64,000 nt of DNA from Rhipicephalus microplus (Eukaryota > Arthropoda > Arachnida > Ixodida > Ixodidae), in the NCBI RefSeq assembly GCF_043290135.1, contig NC_134702.1:74296417-74360416 (forward strand), in the 5' to 3' direction. A program made the position numbers and the translations under genes. This document shows positions 1 to 10,806 of this stretch, piece by piece. Position 1 is the first letter of the stretch. Each line of letters starts with the position of its first letter. The notes under the pieces were generated by a model, which ran no database searches, was not told the origin of the DNA, and saw only the letters and a program-made list of their open reading frames with translations.

Positions 1-1012
1 CTCCAAATAAATCTTTGGTTGTCAGATCAGTGCTTGTCTTGTTTTCTTCTAAGACGTGTGTGTTTCCTTTTGTGCGCTGCCCAAGTGTGGATCAGCAATC
101 AGTCTTGATACGTGACGCTTATCGGTGCGCGAAAGTTTTTTCCGTTGTTTCGACTTAAAGCGTCATCGTTACCAAGCCGGATAAACACCGGCAATCCTAT
201 TGTCGCAGAGTCTGCATTTCCCGGCCCTGAGCAGATCAGCAGTGTGCAAGCGGCAACAAAGCAGGAGGTGAGGGGAGGTTGTCTTGAAGTCGAGTATCGA
301 GGCAGCGAAAAGCACTTTTCCGTATTTCCTTACAACGCACGTCATTAAATTGTGACCAGAGCTATGTTGTTGTCCCACTTCTTATAGCTTCATATTGTTT
401 TGTTTTTTTGTTCTTGTGCGGGGCAGGTAACTGGATTATTGCTTTTTGTTTTTTCGGGTTGTAATCTAGCTCTCTGAGCCCCCTGTGTTTCTCTGTGTAC
501 ATCCATCTATGCTCTCAGAAAGATTTCAATGTTTTCATACATTATCGCTAAGACAACTCCAAGGCGAAAGCCCTAATGGAGATGCACCAAACGGCTGAAG
601 CGTCCCGTCGCGATCAGACGAGCCGGTTGTATCGCCATCTCATTTCGTGCTTGTCGAGCCTTCTCTGACGTTGCATACCACTTCGACCTGCCAGACAATT
701 CCCTATGAGCCCTTCCGACGCACTGCCCTCTTCGAGTTAGTTCACACATACTCGTATGCTGAGTCACGCGAACGCTGATTTTACTCAGATAGCAATCTGC
801 CTTTTCCACGATGCCATGCGCCCTTCCCTGGCAAAAAAGTCGCGAAACGCCGGCTGGTATAGAAGGTTATCGTTCTAGCAATGCCAGTTTTCGCGGCCCC
901 TACCGAAACTTTACCAAAACGCCAGAGGGCAGCACAGGAAAATGGAAAAGGCGAATTATATATAATCCACCTTTTCTGGTCGAGAGCTTACATATATGTA
1001 GACATATATATT
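1..1012. other. intergenic DNA, no gene recognised
   Basis: No open frame here has a recognisable domain and no repeat family was identified. The open frames are short and overlap on both strands, which is expected by chance in moderately GC-rich DNA. Confidence 0.5.
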
Positions 1013-1058
1013 AAAGCTGGTCGAGAGTTTACATATATGTAAACTGTCGACCAGCTTT
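1013..1058. repeat. 46-bp near-perfect palindrome
   Basis: The two 23-base halves are reverse complements apart from one mismatched pair; the centre is TTTACATATATGTAAA and the outer parts are AAAGCTGGTCGA and TCGACCAGCTTT. The left half is also partly repeated just upstream at about 976-1000 (CTGGTCGAGAG followed by CTTACATATATGTA), so the site looks like a local direct plus inverted duplication. It could form a hairpin or cruciform. No transposon family was recognised. Confidence 0.85.
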
Positions 1059-4000
1059 GGCCATCGCCATCATATTCCGTATACAATTACATGATCTCCC
1101 GCATCCTATGTTCCACCCACGAGTAAAAGGTATATGCTAGAGTACGAGTCCGTTGCTATTGAGCCCTGGCAACGTACGCGGCTGGAGCCAGGATGAAACA
1201 AGTCGCCGGTTTTTCACACGGAGCATGAAGCGTGAGATCAGGTTCAATGAAGCTGCTAGCTTCACTTCGAATAATATAAGCATTTGTTGCTATCGCATTG
1301 ATTGATCTGGCTTTAGACGAAAGAGTGATTGTTTTATTCTTCTTAGTTGCGTTTTCATAATTACAGTGCTCACGATATCGTTACGTTAGAGCTTTTTTTC
1401 AGTCACATGAATGCCGCGTCGAGCAGCGCTTGAGATGAACGAAACTTGTTTGCACCATTTCGTGAATAAGATAAGGAGAAAGCTCGTTACATGCATCAAA
1501 ATGATCGGTCAGCGTTGCTTGATATTCTGAAAGAAGAAGGGATGGAAGAGGGATAGCGAAAAGTTCTTAGAAAGACGTGAACATAAATGTATGTTAAAAA
1601 AGGAATAAAATGCAGCGCCTTTAACAGCTGTCCTATAGCTACGAACAGGCAGAGAATCGACATCAACAGTTAATGTAAAATATAAAAACAAATCAAACAA
1701 AAATAAAAGTAGAAAGAAACTGTTATGCGCTCAACACGCACTTTCTTGATTCAAAAATGAGTTTGTAGAGAACACCAATAGTATCGATGCATACGAACAC
1801 GTTTAGCCTTTTGTTTTTCTGTTTCGAAGGTCAGGGCCAGGGATGCAGCGTCCGTATAAAGGCAAAGAGGCATTGACGAGCGACAACAATATCAAGACAA
1901 CCTACAAGAGCTCGACCAAGGTCGTCTGGCGATCACGCCGGGCTTTTGGTCTGACGAGGGCATACAACGATTGCGCCATAACAAAACTGACCGTGAAAAT
2001 GTAGGGGTGATGCGCGTGGCCTCCTTTGCTCAAGACGAGAAGTGCACAGCCACTAAGCCTGTCCTGCAGTGAGTAGTTATGCAAGGTCAAACAAAGAAGG
2101 ACAAGCTACACTGCGGCGCGTTCTTCGTGCCTCTCCCGGCGAAACCCTTGCGATACTATGCACCCGTGCACAGGTGGACGAACTGTCAGGTCTAGTTAGG
2201 CTTCTGCCGCAATCCCGGCAATTTTCCCCAAGGACGCAGGTGAAGCCAACGAGCCGCTGCGCGCACTCGAGCTGAAAGGCACCAGAAGGCGCCGCTGTGA
2301 CGCGCAGATCGGCACGCCGGCTCGTCGTCGCAGCCCGGGAATCACTTCGACAATCACTTCGAGAGTGGCCGGCGCCTGCACTCGCGAAAAGTATGCCGGG
2401 AAGCTCGATCGCAACACAGTGCAACCAATTGCGTGCAGCGCAGCAGAGGCTTGATGACCCTGTCCAACATAGCCATCGTGACCATAGCCTTGGTGATTGA
2501 CCTGTATAGCGCCAACACACGTTACAAACAATTGGATCACATGGGAATGTGGACACATGCAAGCGTACATGACTGCTTCGTTGTTGTTTTTTTTTTTTTG
2601 TCAGCACAATGCGCATTTATGATACAAATAGAAACGATCTGGAAAGAGCAAAAGCGAAAGGGAAGGACGCGCCAATGCGAGAAAAACAGAGCTATTTTCT
2701 TTCCAGATACTTCGCGTAAGGCAAAATAAGAAGAAGGTGAAAGAAAGGAATGAAGTGAAAACGGTAACGAAAGCGTTCTGTTGAAGGAACTGAAAAATCC
2801 GTATTGCGAAAGAAGCAGGTAGAAAAAAGGAAAAGACTAGAAAAAATGCAGAGAAAGTGGGTTTTGAAAAGGAAAGCTGCTTCGTCTAGTTTCTCAATCA
2901 ATATGGCGCAGTCTACAGGACGTAAAAGGGCCGGATATAACGACAGAAGAGCGCGCATGACCCGATCGGAGTACGTTGATTCATTTACAAGCCCGCAAAC
3001 TTTCATCATGTTGACCTAGCTGACCAGCTGGCTACCTATACAGCAGACGCTGGATCGTCTTTAATGCTGAAGCACGCACCGATCTCACATCCACACAATT
3101 GACACATATGCACAGAACACATAACGTTCCAAGCGCCGCTAATTCCCAATAACAAGGACCTTCAGAAACTATTCAGAAACAAAAACTGTCCGAATATTCT
3201 TTCCGAATACATTCGTGAGCTTCTAATTCCGTGCAGCTTGAATTCAGTCGGCGTCGCCTGAAGAGGACGTTGGTCTATAAAATCAGGGGAACCATTTTTA
3301 TCCCAGTCTCTCTTCTTTTTTTTTCTTTTTTTTTTGCAGGGACAGAAAAGGCTTTACGCTTTCCCTCTACTGCACAGGCTCGTTGAGGTTTAGTACACTA
3401 TGAAGTGTATCTGGGAGGGCAGACACGTAGACAGAAAAGGTTTCAGGTTTCTTCGTCTCAGCATCGGCGAATCAATAGTCTCCATGCTGCGCATGCACTT
3501 CAAGCCAGACATCTCTCGTTCGCTTCTCTTTGTTTCCGGTCGAGATTTTCGCTTTACTTTCGTAGGCGACTTGGTCCTTTTCTTTTTCCCTCTCTGCTAC
3601 CTTCTCTCGGTTTCATTTTGATTTGGAGACATTGCTGTAAGTTTCTTCTTTTTTGAAAGATCAATCTCTTCATCTTTGCTGTTTTCGGTAGTTCCTAAAG
3701 CAGTCCGCCTATTGGATGAAACGTGGTGCGCAATTTCTTTCTGCTTCCCCGAACAACGGCAAATATATTTTAATGTGAACTTGCCTCGCAGAAGATGAAC
3801 TGCTGGCCCGAGAACGTGCGTAGCCTGTCATGGATTTTTATCATATTACAGGGCATTGGGGTCGCCACAATTTTTTAAGGGAACTAGGAGGCAATGAAGG
3901 AGTCAATCTTTATGTATACAGTCGTGCGTGCAATAGGTGAAGGTGTACATGTACCGACCCGAAATTGAAAAACATCCGGGGGAGTGGGCGGTGCACTCCT

Positions 4001-4546
4001 TACCCCCTCCACAACATACGCCAGTGCCACTGGCCTTGCTATGCGAACAGCAATAATGCATTTTTCTCAACGTCTTATATATATACAGCACCCTGGGTAC
4101 TTCAGAGCAGGCATTCGGCAACAGGTGACAGGGACTCTAATTTTGAGTAATTTTTTGCAGTAATAATTTGCCTTAACTCCCAACACATGCGTTTTTTTCG
4201 CAATCACCTATAGTCAATACCTGGCCGATCTCGTTAAGAGTAAGCCCAACATGAGACTGCGTCGTATACAAATCACTCTATATATTAGGAAGCATCTTAG
4301 GAACACAGGCCAACAATGCCTTCTTTCATCATGATTACGATCATCATCAACATTCTCATCATGCTTTGCTTTTCTTTGTCTGAGAACGTAGGTTTTCATC
4401 CCTACATACTCGAAAAATCACTCAAGTTCACAATCAGCCAATAGGCGTTTCACATCACCACAGTTATCCTCGCCACACAATTTTCAGAGACAGTCCCTCA
4501 CTTGTTGGCAAGGCTACCAAGTACTATTTTCTTTTATAGGTTCCAA
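1059..4546. other. intergenic DNA, mostly unassigned
   Basis: The one repeat trace seen is at about 1286-1306, where TTGTTGCTATCGCATTGAT matches, in reverse, the start of the composite repeat found at 8131 and 35035. On the minus strand between about 2077 and 2616 two frames are open at once; one (2196-2570) starts with a Gly/Tyr/His-rich stretch (GYGHDGYVGQGHQ) that recalls arthropod cuticle-type sequence, but there is no further support. No other feature was recognised. Confidence 0.4.
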
Positions 4547-4672
4547 CATATTTGCACAGTGCAAGACTACCAGAAGTTACGACGTAACTACAGAAGAAGA
4601 GACAAGGGCAGAAAGAGCGCAGCGCAAATATGCTGATTCCCAATCACCAACTAGCCCAAGCATCTGTCTTAT
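4547..4672 (-). repeat. fold-back repeat copy (family with GCTTGGGCTAGTTGGT head)
   Basis: Read on the minus strand, the copy begins with the head GCTTGGGCTAGTTGGT (complement at 4646-4661), followed by a hairpin whose outer arms are CATATTTGC (4547-4555) and GCAAATATG (4624-4632) and whose inner turn is GTTACGACGTAAC (4576-4588). The same head starts copies at 18629, 23622, 29814, 32127 (complement) and 56855 (complement). I do not know a published name for the family. Confidence 0.6.
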
Positions 4673-5367
4673 CATGTCTTATAGGTTCAAGTGACACCCA
4701 TGAACTCAGGACTGTGTAAGCTCAGCTTCGTGTATGTACAAGCGCGATAGGACTGTTTCAGTAAAAACTTTCTAAGCAAAGTTCAGATCATCAATTTAGT
4801 CTTCGGTAATGTATCTGTCTATTCTCTTCGAATTGTAATAACGTGAAGTAAGCTTCAATATGCACATGAATATGCAAAGCAAGCAGATTATTTGTCATTA
4901 AAGAGCGAAACTCTCTGTTCTGTCGAATAACGATACAGTTCCTTGCGTGACGAAAACCAGACACCCCAAGGAGAGTGCGAAAGAAAAGCAACCTGCCCAG
5001 AAGCATCGTAGGGCAGCAACACCCTCCATGTTTGCACAAGGGCGGTCAGCATTTATTATACTACGCGCGCAGACGGACTGCTGTGAGAACAAGCGAGAAA
5101 ATGTGCCCACACTACACTGCACGCAAAACATACAAAGCCACTGCGCACATTGTTCGTGAAAGGAGAACGGCTTTGTAATGATGACCTTGCTATAATGTGT
5201 GTGCGAGGTACACCTCATGGCAATGCTGTCAAAAACTGTTTTTTTTTTCTTTTTTGTGAATTCAAAGCGTTAACCTTCTACTGGCCCGAGGAACCAAGCA
5301 ACAGAGCAAGTTGGGGAACTCAAATGCGGTGTTACCAACTGTTTTTCATTGCTTGTCATCAAAAGTT
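4673..5367. other. intergenic DNA, nothing recognised
   Basis: Short open frames on both strands without recognisable motifs. Confidence 0.4.
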
Positions 5368-5431
5368 GAATGAGTGAATGAATGAATGAATGAATGAATG
5401 AATGAATGAATGAATGAATGAATGAATGAAA
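5368..5431 (+). repeat. (TGAA)n microsatellite
   Basis: About sixteen TGAA units, almost perfect; the second unit is TGAG. Confidence 0.95.
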
Positions 5432-6685
5432 ACGTTGCTGTCACAAAGGAATTCTCCCGGCGACGGTGGGCCCCTCACTCTAGGGCCACTGTGTCATGTG
5501 CCATCTTGCGAGTTCTCTCAATTGGCTTGGTTCTTCAGGCTTCAAACTGTAGAGCACAACCTCGCACTGCTCCCGTGTTGTACTCTTAATTGGCGCTACA
5601 TTCGATTAATAATATATCCGTTTAGCGTGGTAACCCCTTGAGTGTTTTTCGCATAGCGGGAATTTATTGTCATTTGCCGCCGAATAGATTTTGTTAAGCA
5701 GGCTCAGAGTGGTGAAGTTGAATGGGGAAGGTGACTTGCCTGTCGTATCTTATCGCACGGGCAATGCACCAGGCCATTGACAAAATGTGCGCAGATACCG
5801 CAAATATACGTTGTACGTATGCAATACTATCACCGTACAGTCACCTCGAAGCGATCCTCTAAACCTCGTTCGTCTCTATAGCAAAGTAAGCTTCGAGCCA
5901 CATCTCTGCGCGTCAGAGAAGAAAAAAAGAACACTCCCATTGACCTAGGAAAGTCCAAAACTTCCGCTTCAACAAAGAGTCGCGCAACACGTTTCCTTCT
6001 GTTCTTCCCGATTACGTCTTCCACGCCACCGGAAACGTCTCACGACCCTGGCCGCTTCCTGTGACAGTTCACGTGCCGCAATCTGCAAGTCGGTGTTCAA
6101 CAGAGAGACTATGGCAATAGCTAGTTTTCCGTTCTTTTTTACATGAATTCTTTTGTACAGTCGCCAACGAAAAGAAAACATGTGAAGTTTCGCTCATGCG
6201 CCTGGCATGCTTCTCCAGGTGTGTTTGAAGAAGAGAGATGTGCCAGCGCAGATGCTGTACACATGTTAAACTCGCCACAAGAGGAAACTAAGCCAAGTAT
6301 ACCTCAATGACGAAAGATCCACTAAGAGAGCTGCAGTCTGGATTTGTTACGCGAGTTCCGCAGCGCGTGTTAGTACGTGTACATAAAACGCATTTCAGCG
6401 CAAGAGATGACGCTATTTAATAATTGCTGATTACGCACCATAAGCATTCTTGATTCAGTAAATCCCACATAGTGCTCGTAACGAACATTACTACCTTTAG
6501 CGTTTACCATCAAAATGCCATAGAAGCAACTAACACTCGTTTAGATAACAGAATATTGCCCCTTTAAAGTCAAGGCTCATCGTCGTCGAATGACTGCAAC
6601 GAACGACGTGCATAGGTTTTCTCGGCGATACCGGTGGTCGAGTTGTAATCGCACTCCACTGTTCGAAAAGATCAACGTTTCTAAC
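5432..6685. other. intergenic DNA, nothing recognised
   Basis: No protein motif, tRNA-like box pair or repeat family was recognised here. Confidence 0.4.
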
Positions 6686-6767
6686 TGATGATGATGATGG
6701 TGGTGATGATCATGATGTTGGTGAATTGATAATGATTACGATGATGATGATGATGATAATGATGATA
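6686..6767 (+). repeat. imperfect (GAT)n microsatellite
   Basis: Runs of GAT and GGT triplets with interruptions (TGATGATGATGATGG, GATGATGATGATGATGATAA). Confidence 0.85.
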
Positions 6768-8130
6768 CTCATTGAAGACATAAAACACGTGCTTTCCACA
6801 GAGCCGAGGTCCGACCATTATAAATGTCTCACAGTTTACAACTTCGCAAGGAGAGACTGTGCAGGCAGGGAGGCGCTATAGACTTTTTCACAAGACAGAA
6901 AAAACGCCGCCATGTTAGAGAGTGCAAAGGCTGACGTCACAGCATCGACAGTGCACTTTTGGGGGATCACGCCTACTTACCAGAACACAAAGGGTATTAT
7001 CGCGGTACCTCAGGGAGTCATCTGCGGGCAAAAGCTTTTCGCAATGTTATGGCGACGTCCTTCATCTTCACTCCTTAATTTCACGCCCACCCGAATACGT
7101 GCATGGTGACGTAAATGACAGTAGCGAGTAAACACGCTCGTAAAAAGTATTTGTATCGATCACCACCTCATTCCATTTTGTTTTCAAATTTGTTCATTTT
7201 CTTACTGAATTGTAGCACCTGTGACCGCGTTCTCCACGCACCTCGTTTAATGCCCATCCTTGTTTTTTTTTTTTACGCGGCCTTGATTACAAAACTGTGC
7301 GAGTGGACACGCGGGCGATGTCACTTACCTTCGACGCAGACCCCCCCCCAAAAAAAAGGCAGCAACACGCGGCGAATTGCCTCGGCGAAGTAAATGATCC
7401 GCCGCAGACGTCACTGGAATTAAATTTTTCCCCACGTTAACGTGCTTTCATACATGCAGAGTCGACGGCCTTGCCAATGTAAAACTCGATCGTATCTCCA
7501 CGCGCCTTACCAACATTTATCGGTCATAGCGTGTAAATACACGCCTGCGGTCGACAGTGCGGCGGAGCACCTGTATTCACGGCTCAAAAACACGAGACCG
7601 GAATCCGAAGAACCAATCGACAGAAGCACTGTGAAGGCGTGGTGATCGAGCACCCTTGGAGGTGTATACACATTCAAATCAACGCGCGTGGACGAGCAGA
7701 CCGACATCGCAGCATGGTGTTCATGCATATGACGTCTTGACCCAAAAGACACCGATGGACACTTGTCGCGACGCACCACTGCAGCATGTTGTGTTGCTTT
7801 TGAGAAAAAGAAGCAGCAGTTCAGCCACTCGTTCGCGCTACGTTGCGCTAAAGAAAAAGAATACGGAAATGGAAGAAATATACGTATATAAATGATGACA
7901 TTAATATAAATAAATAAAATCGAATTAAATCGAAACAAATTAATAAAGCAACACGGCCGTAGGGAAGCCAAGGGAAGCAAGTTCTCTATTCGCTATACAG
8001 AGTTCACAACCACACGCTTCTGTCAACGTTGTGTTGAAAGCTGTAATCACAACATGCCACTATAATAGTTCATAACAGCACATGGCTGCTTATCAAAAAT
8101 GCTTGCCTATTTATGTCTCCGAAAATTCAC
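6768..8130. other. intergenic DNA, nothing recognised
   Basis: Short poly-T and poly-C/poly-A runs at about 7262-7274 and 7342-7357, and an AT-rich stretch near 7880-7950. No gene recognised. Confidence 0.4.
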
Positions 8131-8706
8131 AGCTTTGCCTTAAAGGCGAAACAATGAATGCGATAGCAACAAATTGGAGTCTCACGCGAAGAATGGCAAG
8201 CAGATGGCAACGTGCCCCGCGTTGCTCACGAACAAATGACGCGCGAAACGTACTCACAGGTACAGATGAACGCAAATAGGTGTCTCAGTTGTTACTTTGC
8301 TGTGTCTGAAAAGCGCACCGTTTTCGCAAACGGAGACTGTGCAGCGAGTGCAGAGACATTTGTGCGTCCGCTAACTACAACAGAATCGTTCCGGTGAAAT
8401 CCCAAGGTGTACGATTCTGCCCACCGCGAGATTAGTGCACGCACGCATGAGGGTCCACCCCCCCCCCCTCCCCTGTCCACGGGGCAAAGTACGCTAGGGA
8501 AACGAGAGCGCGCGCCGCCGCGTCATAACGATCTGGTGACAGGCGACACGCGCTCATTGCGCCATCTCACTCGTATTTATGAAAACACAATAGTTCCCCC
8601 CGAGATGGCCATCGCGAGCGGTAAGTGCTAGATATAAATAGCTTGCCATTTCACCGTTGAAGGAGGTACTCCTTCGTAGCCCAGTGGCTACCGCCTCGCA
8701 CTCACT

Positions 8707-8720
8707 AACAAGAGGTCGAA
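8707..8720 (+). repeat. left target-site duplication of Ruka insertion
   Basis: AACAAGAGGTCGAA occurs here and again, identical, at 8960-8973, directly flanking the SINE. Within the host repeat it is the stretch just before box B. Confidence 0.93.
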
Positions 8721-8959
8721 TTGCCCCGCCGCGGTGGTCTAGTGGCTAAGGTACTCGGCTGCTGACCCGCAGGGCGCGGATTCGAATCCCGGCTGCGGCG
8801 GCTGCATTTCCGATGGAGGCGGAAATGTTGTAGGCCCGTGTGCTCAGATTTGGGTGCACGTTAAAGAACCCCAGGTGGTCTAAATTTCCGGAGCCCTCCA
8901 CTACGGCGTCTCTCATAATCATATAGTGGTTTTGGGACGTTAAACCCCACATATCAATC
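8721..8959 (+). mobile_element. Ruka-type tRNA-derived SINE, full length
   Basis: The head is a tRNA-like unit of about 70 bases with box A (TGGTCTAGTGGCTAAGG) and box B (GATTCGAATCCC), followed by the conserved body (GGAGGCGGAAATGTTGTAGG, GGGTGCACGTTAAAGAACCC, CTCATAATCATATAGTGG) and the tail ACCCCACATATCAATC. It ends in an (ATCA)n-like tail rather than poly-A and is bounded by perfect 14-bp target duplications. This family is established as Ruka in ticks; the name here is assigned from memory of its sequence pattern. It is the best-preserved copy in the window. Mobilisation would need a LINE reverse transcriptase supplied in trans. Confidence 0.9.
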
Positions 8960-8973
8960 AACAAGAGGTCGAA
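8960..8973 (+). repeat. right target-site duplication of Ruka insertion
   Basis: Identical 14-bp partner of 8707-8720. Confidence 0.93.
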
Positions 8974-9130
8974 CGTTCGATTCCGCGCGCCGGAGTCTTT
9001 TTCTGGATTATGTTTCTTTCTTGCGTTTTCATATATATAGATACGTATACATATACGGTGAATGACGGCGAAGTCGACGCCGGCGGCAAAAGCCAGCCGA
9101 GAGTGTTCATGTAATTGTTATTGCAATAAA

Positions 9131-10601
<1,471 letters not shown>

Positions 10602-10679
10602 ATGGCGCAGTCGACGAAGAAGACGTCATACGTCCCGGCTTCGTCATCCAGGACGCCCGCCGACATGCAGATGCGGTAA
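10602..10679 (+). CDS. short ORF at the 5' start of the gag region (25 codons)
   Basis: An ATG one base after the LTR overlaps the primer-binding-site-like TGGCGCAG and opens a 25-codon frame (MAQSTKKTSYVPAS at its start) closed by TAA at 10677-10679. The same frame stays open beyond the stop to about 10800 and contains two copies of a degenerate repeat (GDGVKASSAA, GDGAKASSAA) whose relatives occur in the main ORF in another frame. I infer that this is the original gag start, now cut off by a stop codon and a frameshift; a regulatory upstream ORF is the alternative. Confidence 0.5.
   Translation: MAQSTKKTSYVPASSSRTPADMQMR
10603..10615 (+). promoter_or_regulatory. candidate primer binding site
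   Basis: TGGCGCAGTCGAC begins one base after the 5' LTR. It starts with the TGG expected for pairing with the CCA end of a tRNA; the following bases are close to the complement of a tRNA-Ser 3' end, with a mismatch. The tRNA assignment is inference. Confidence 0.5.
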
Positions 10680-10806
10680 GCGTCGCTTGGGGACGGCGTC
10701 AAGGCCTCCTCAGCAGCTGTTCACCTGCCGCCACTGCCACCACCGTTCGGGGATGGCGCCAAGGCCTCCTCGGCGGCTTTAGTATACCCATCACCGGTAT
10801 TTCTTC

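Larger units (their letters stand above)
8131..9130 (+). repeat. composite tRNA-headed repeat, copy A (interrupted by Ruka)
   Basis: This roughly 1-kb unit aligns end to end with the reverse complement of 34215-35035. Shared landmarks in order are: ATGAATGCGATAGCAACAAA near the start, a block with CGAAGAATGGCAAGCAGAT, ACAGAATCGTTCCGGTGAAA, GATATAAATAGCTTGCC, a tRNA-like head (CCTTCGTAGCCCAGTGGCTA as box A, GTTCGATTCC as box B at about 8976-8985), and a tail with TACGGTGAA and GACGCCGGCGGCAAAA. The tRNA-like part was split by insertion of a Ruka SINE. I infer a non-autonomous retroelement or composite repeat; it has no coding capacity. The tRNA-like boxes suggest RNA polymerase III transcription, which is inference. 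Confidence 0.7.
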
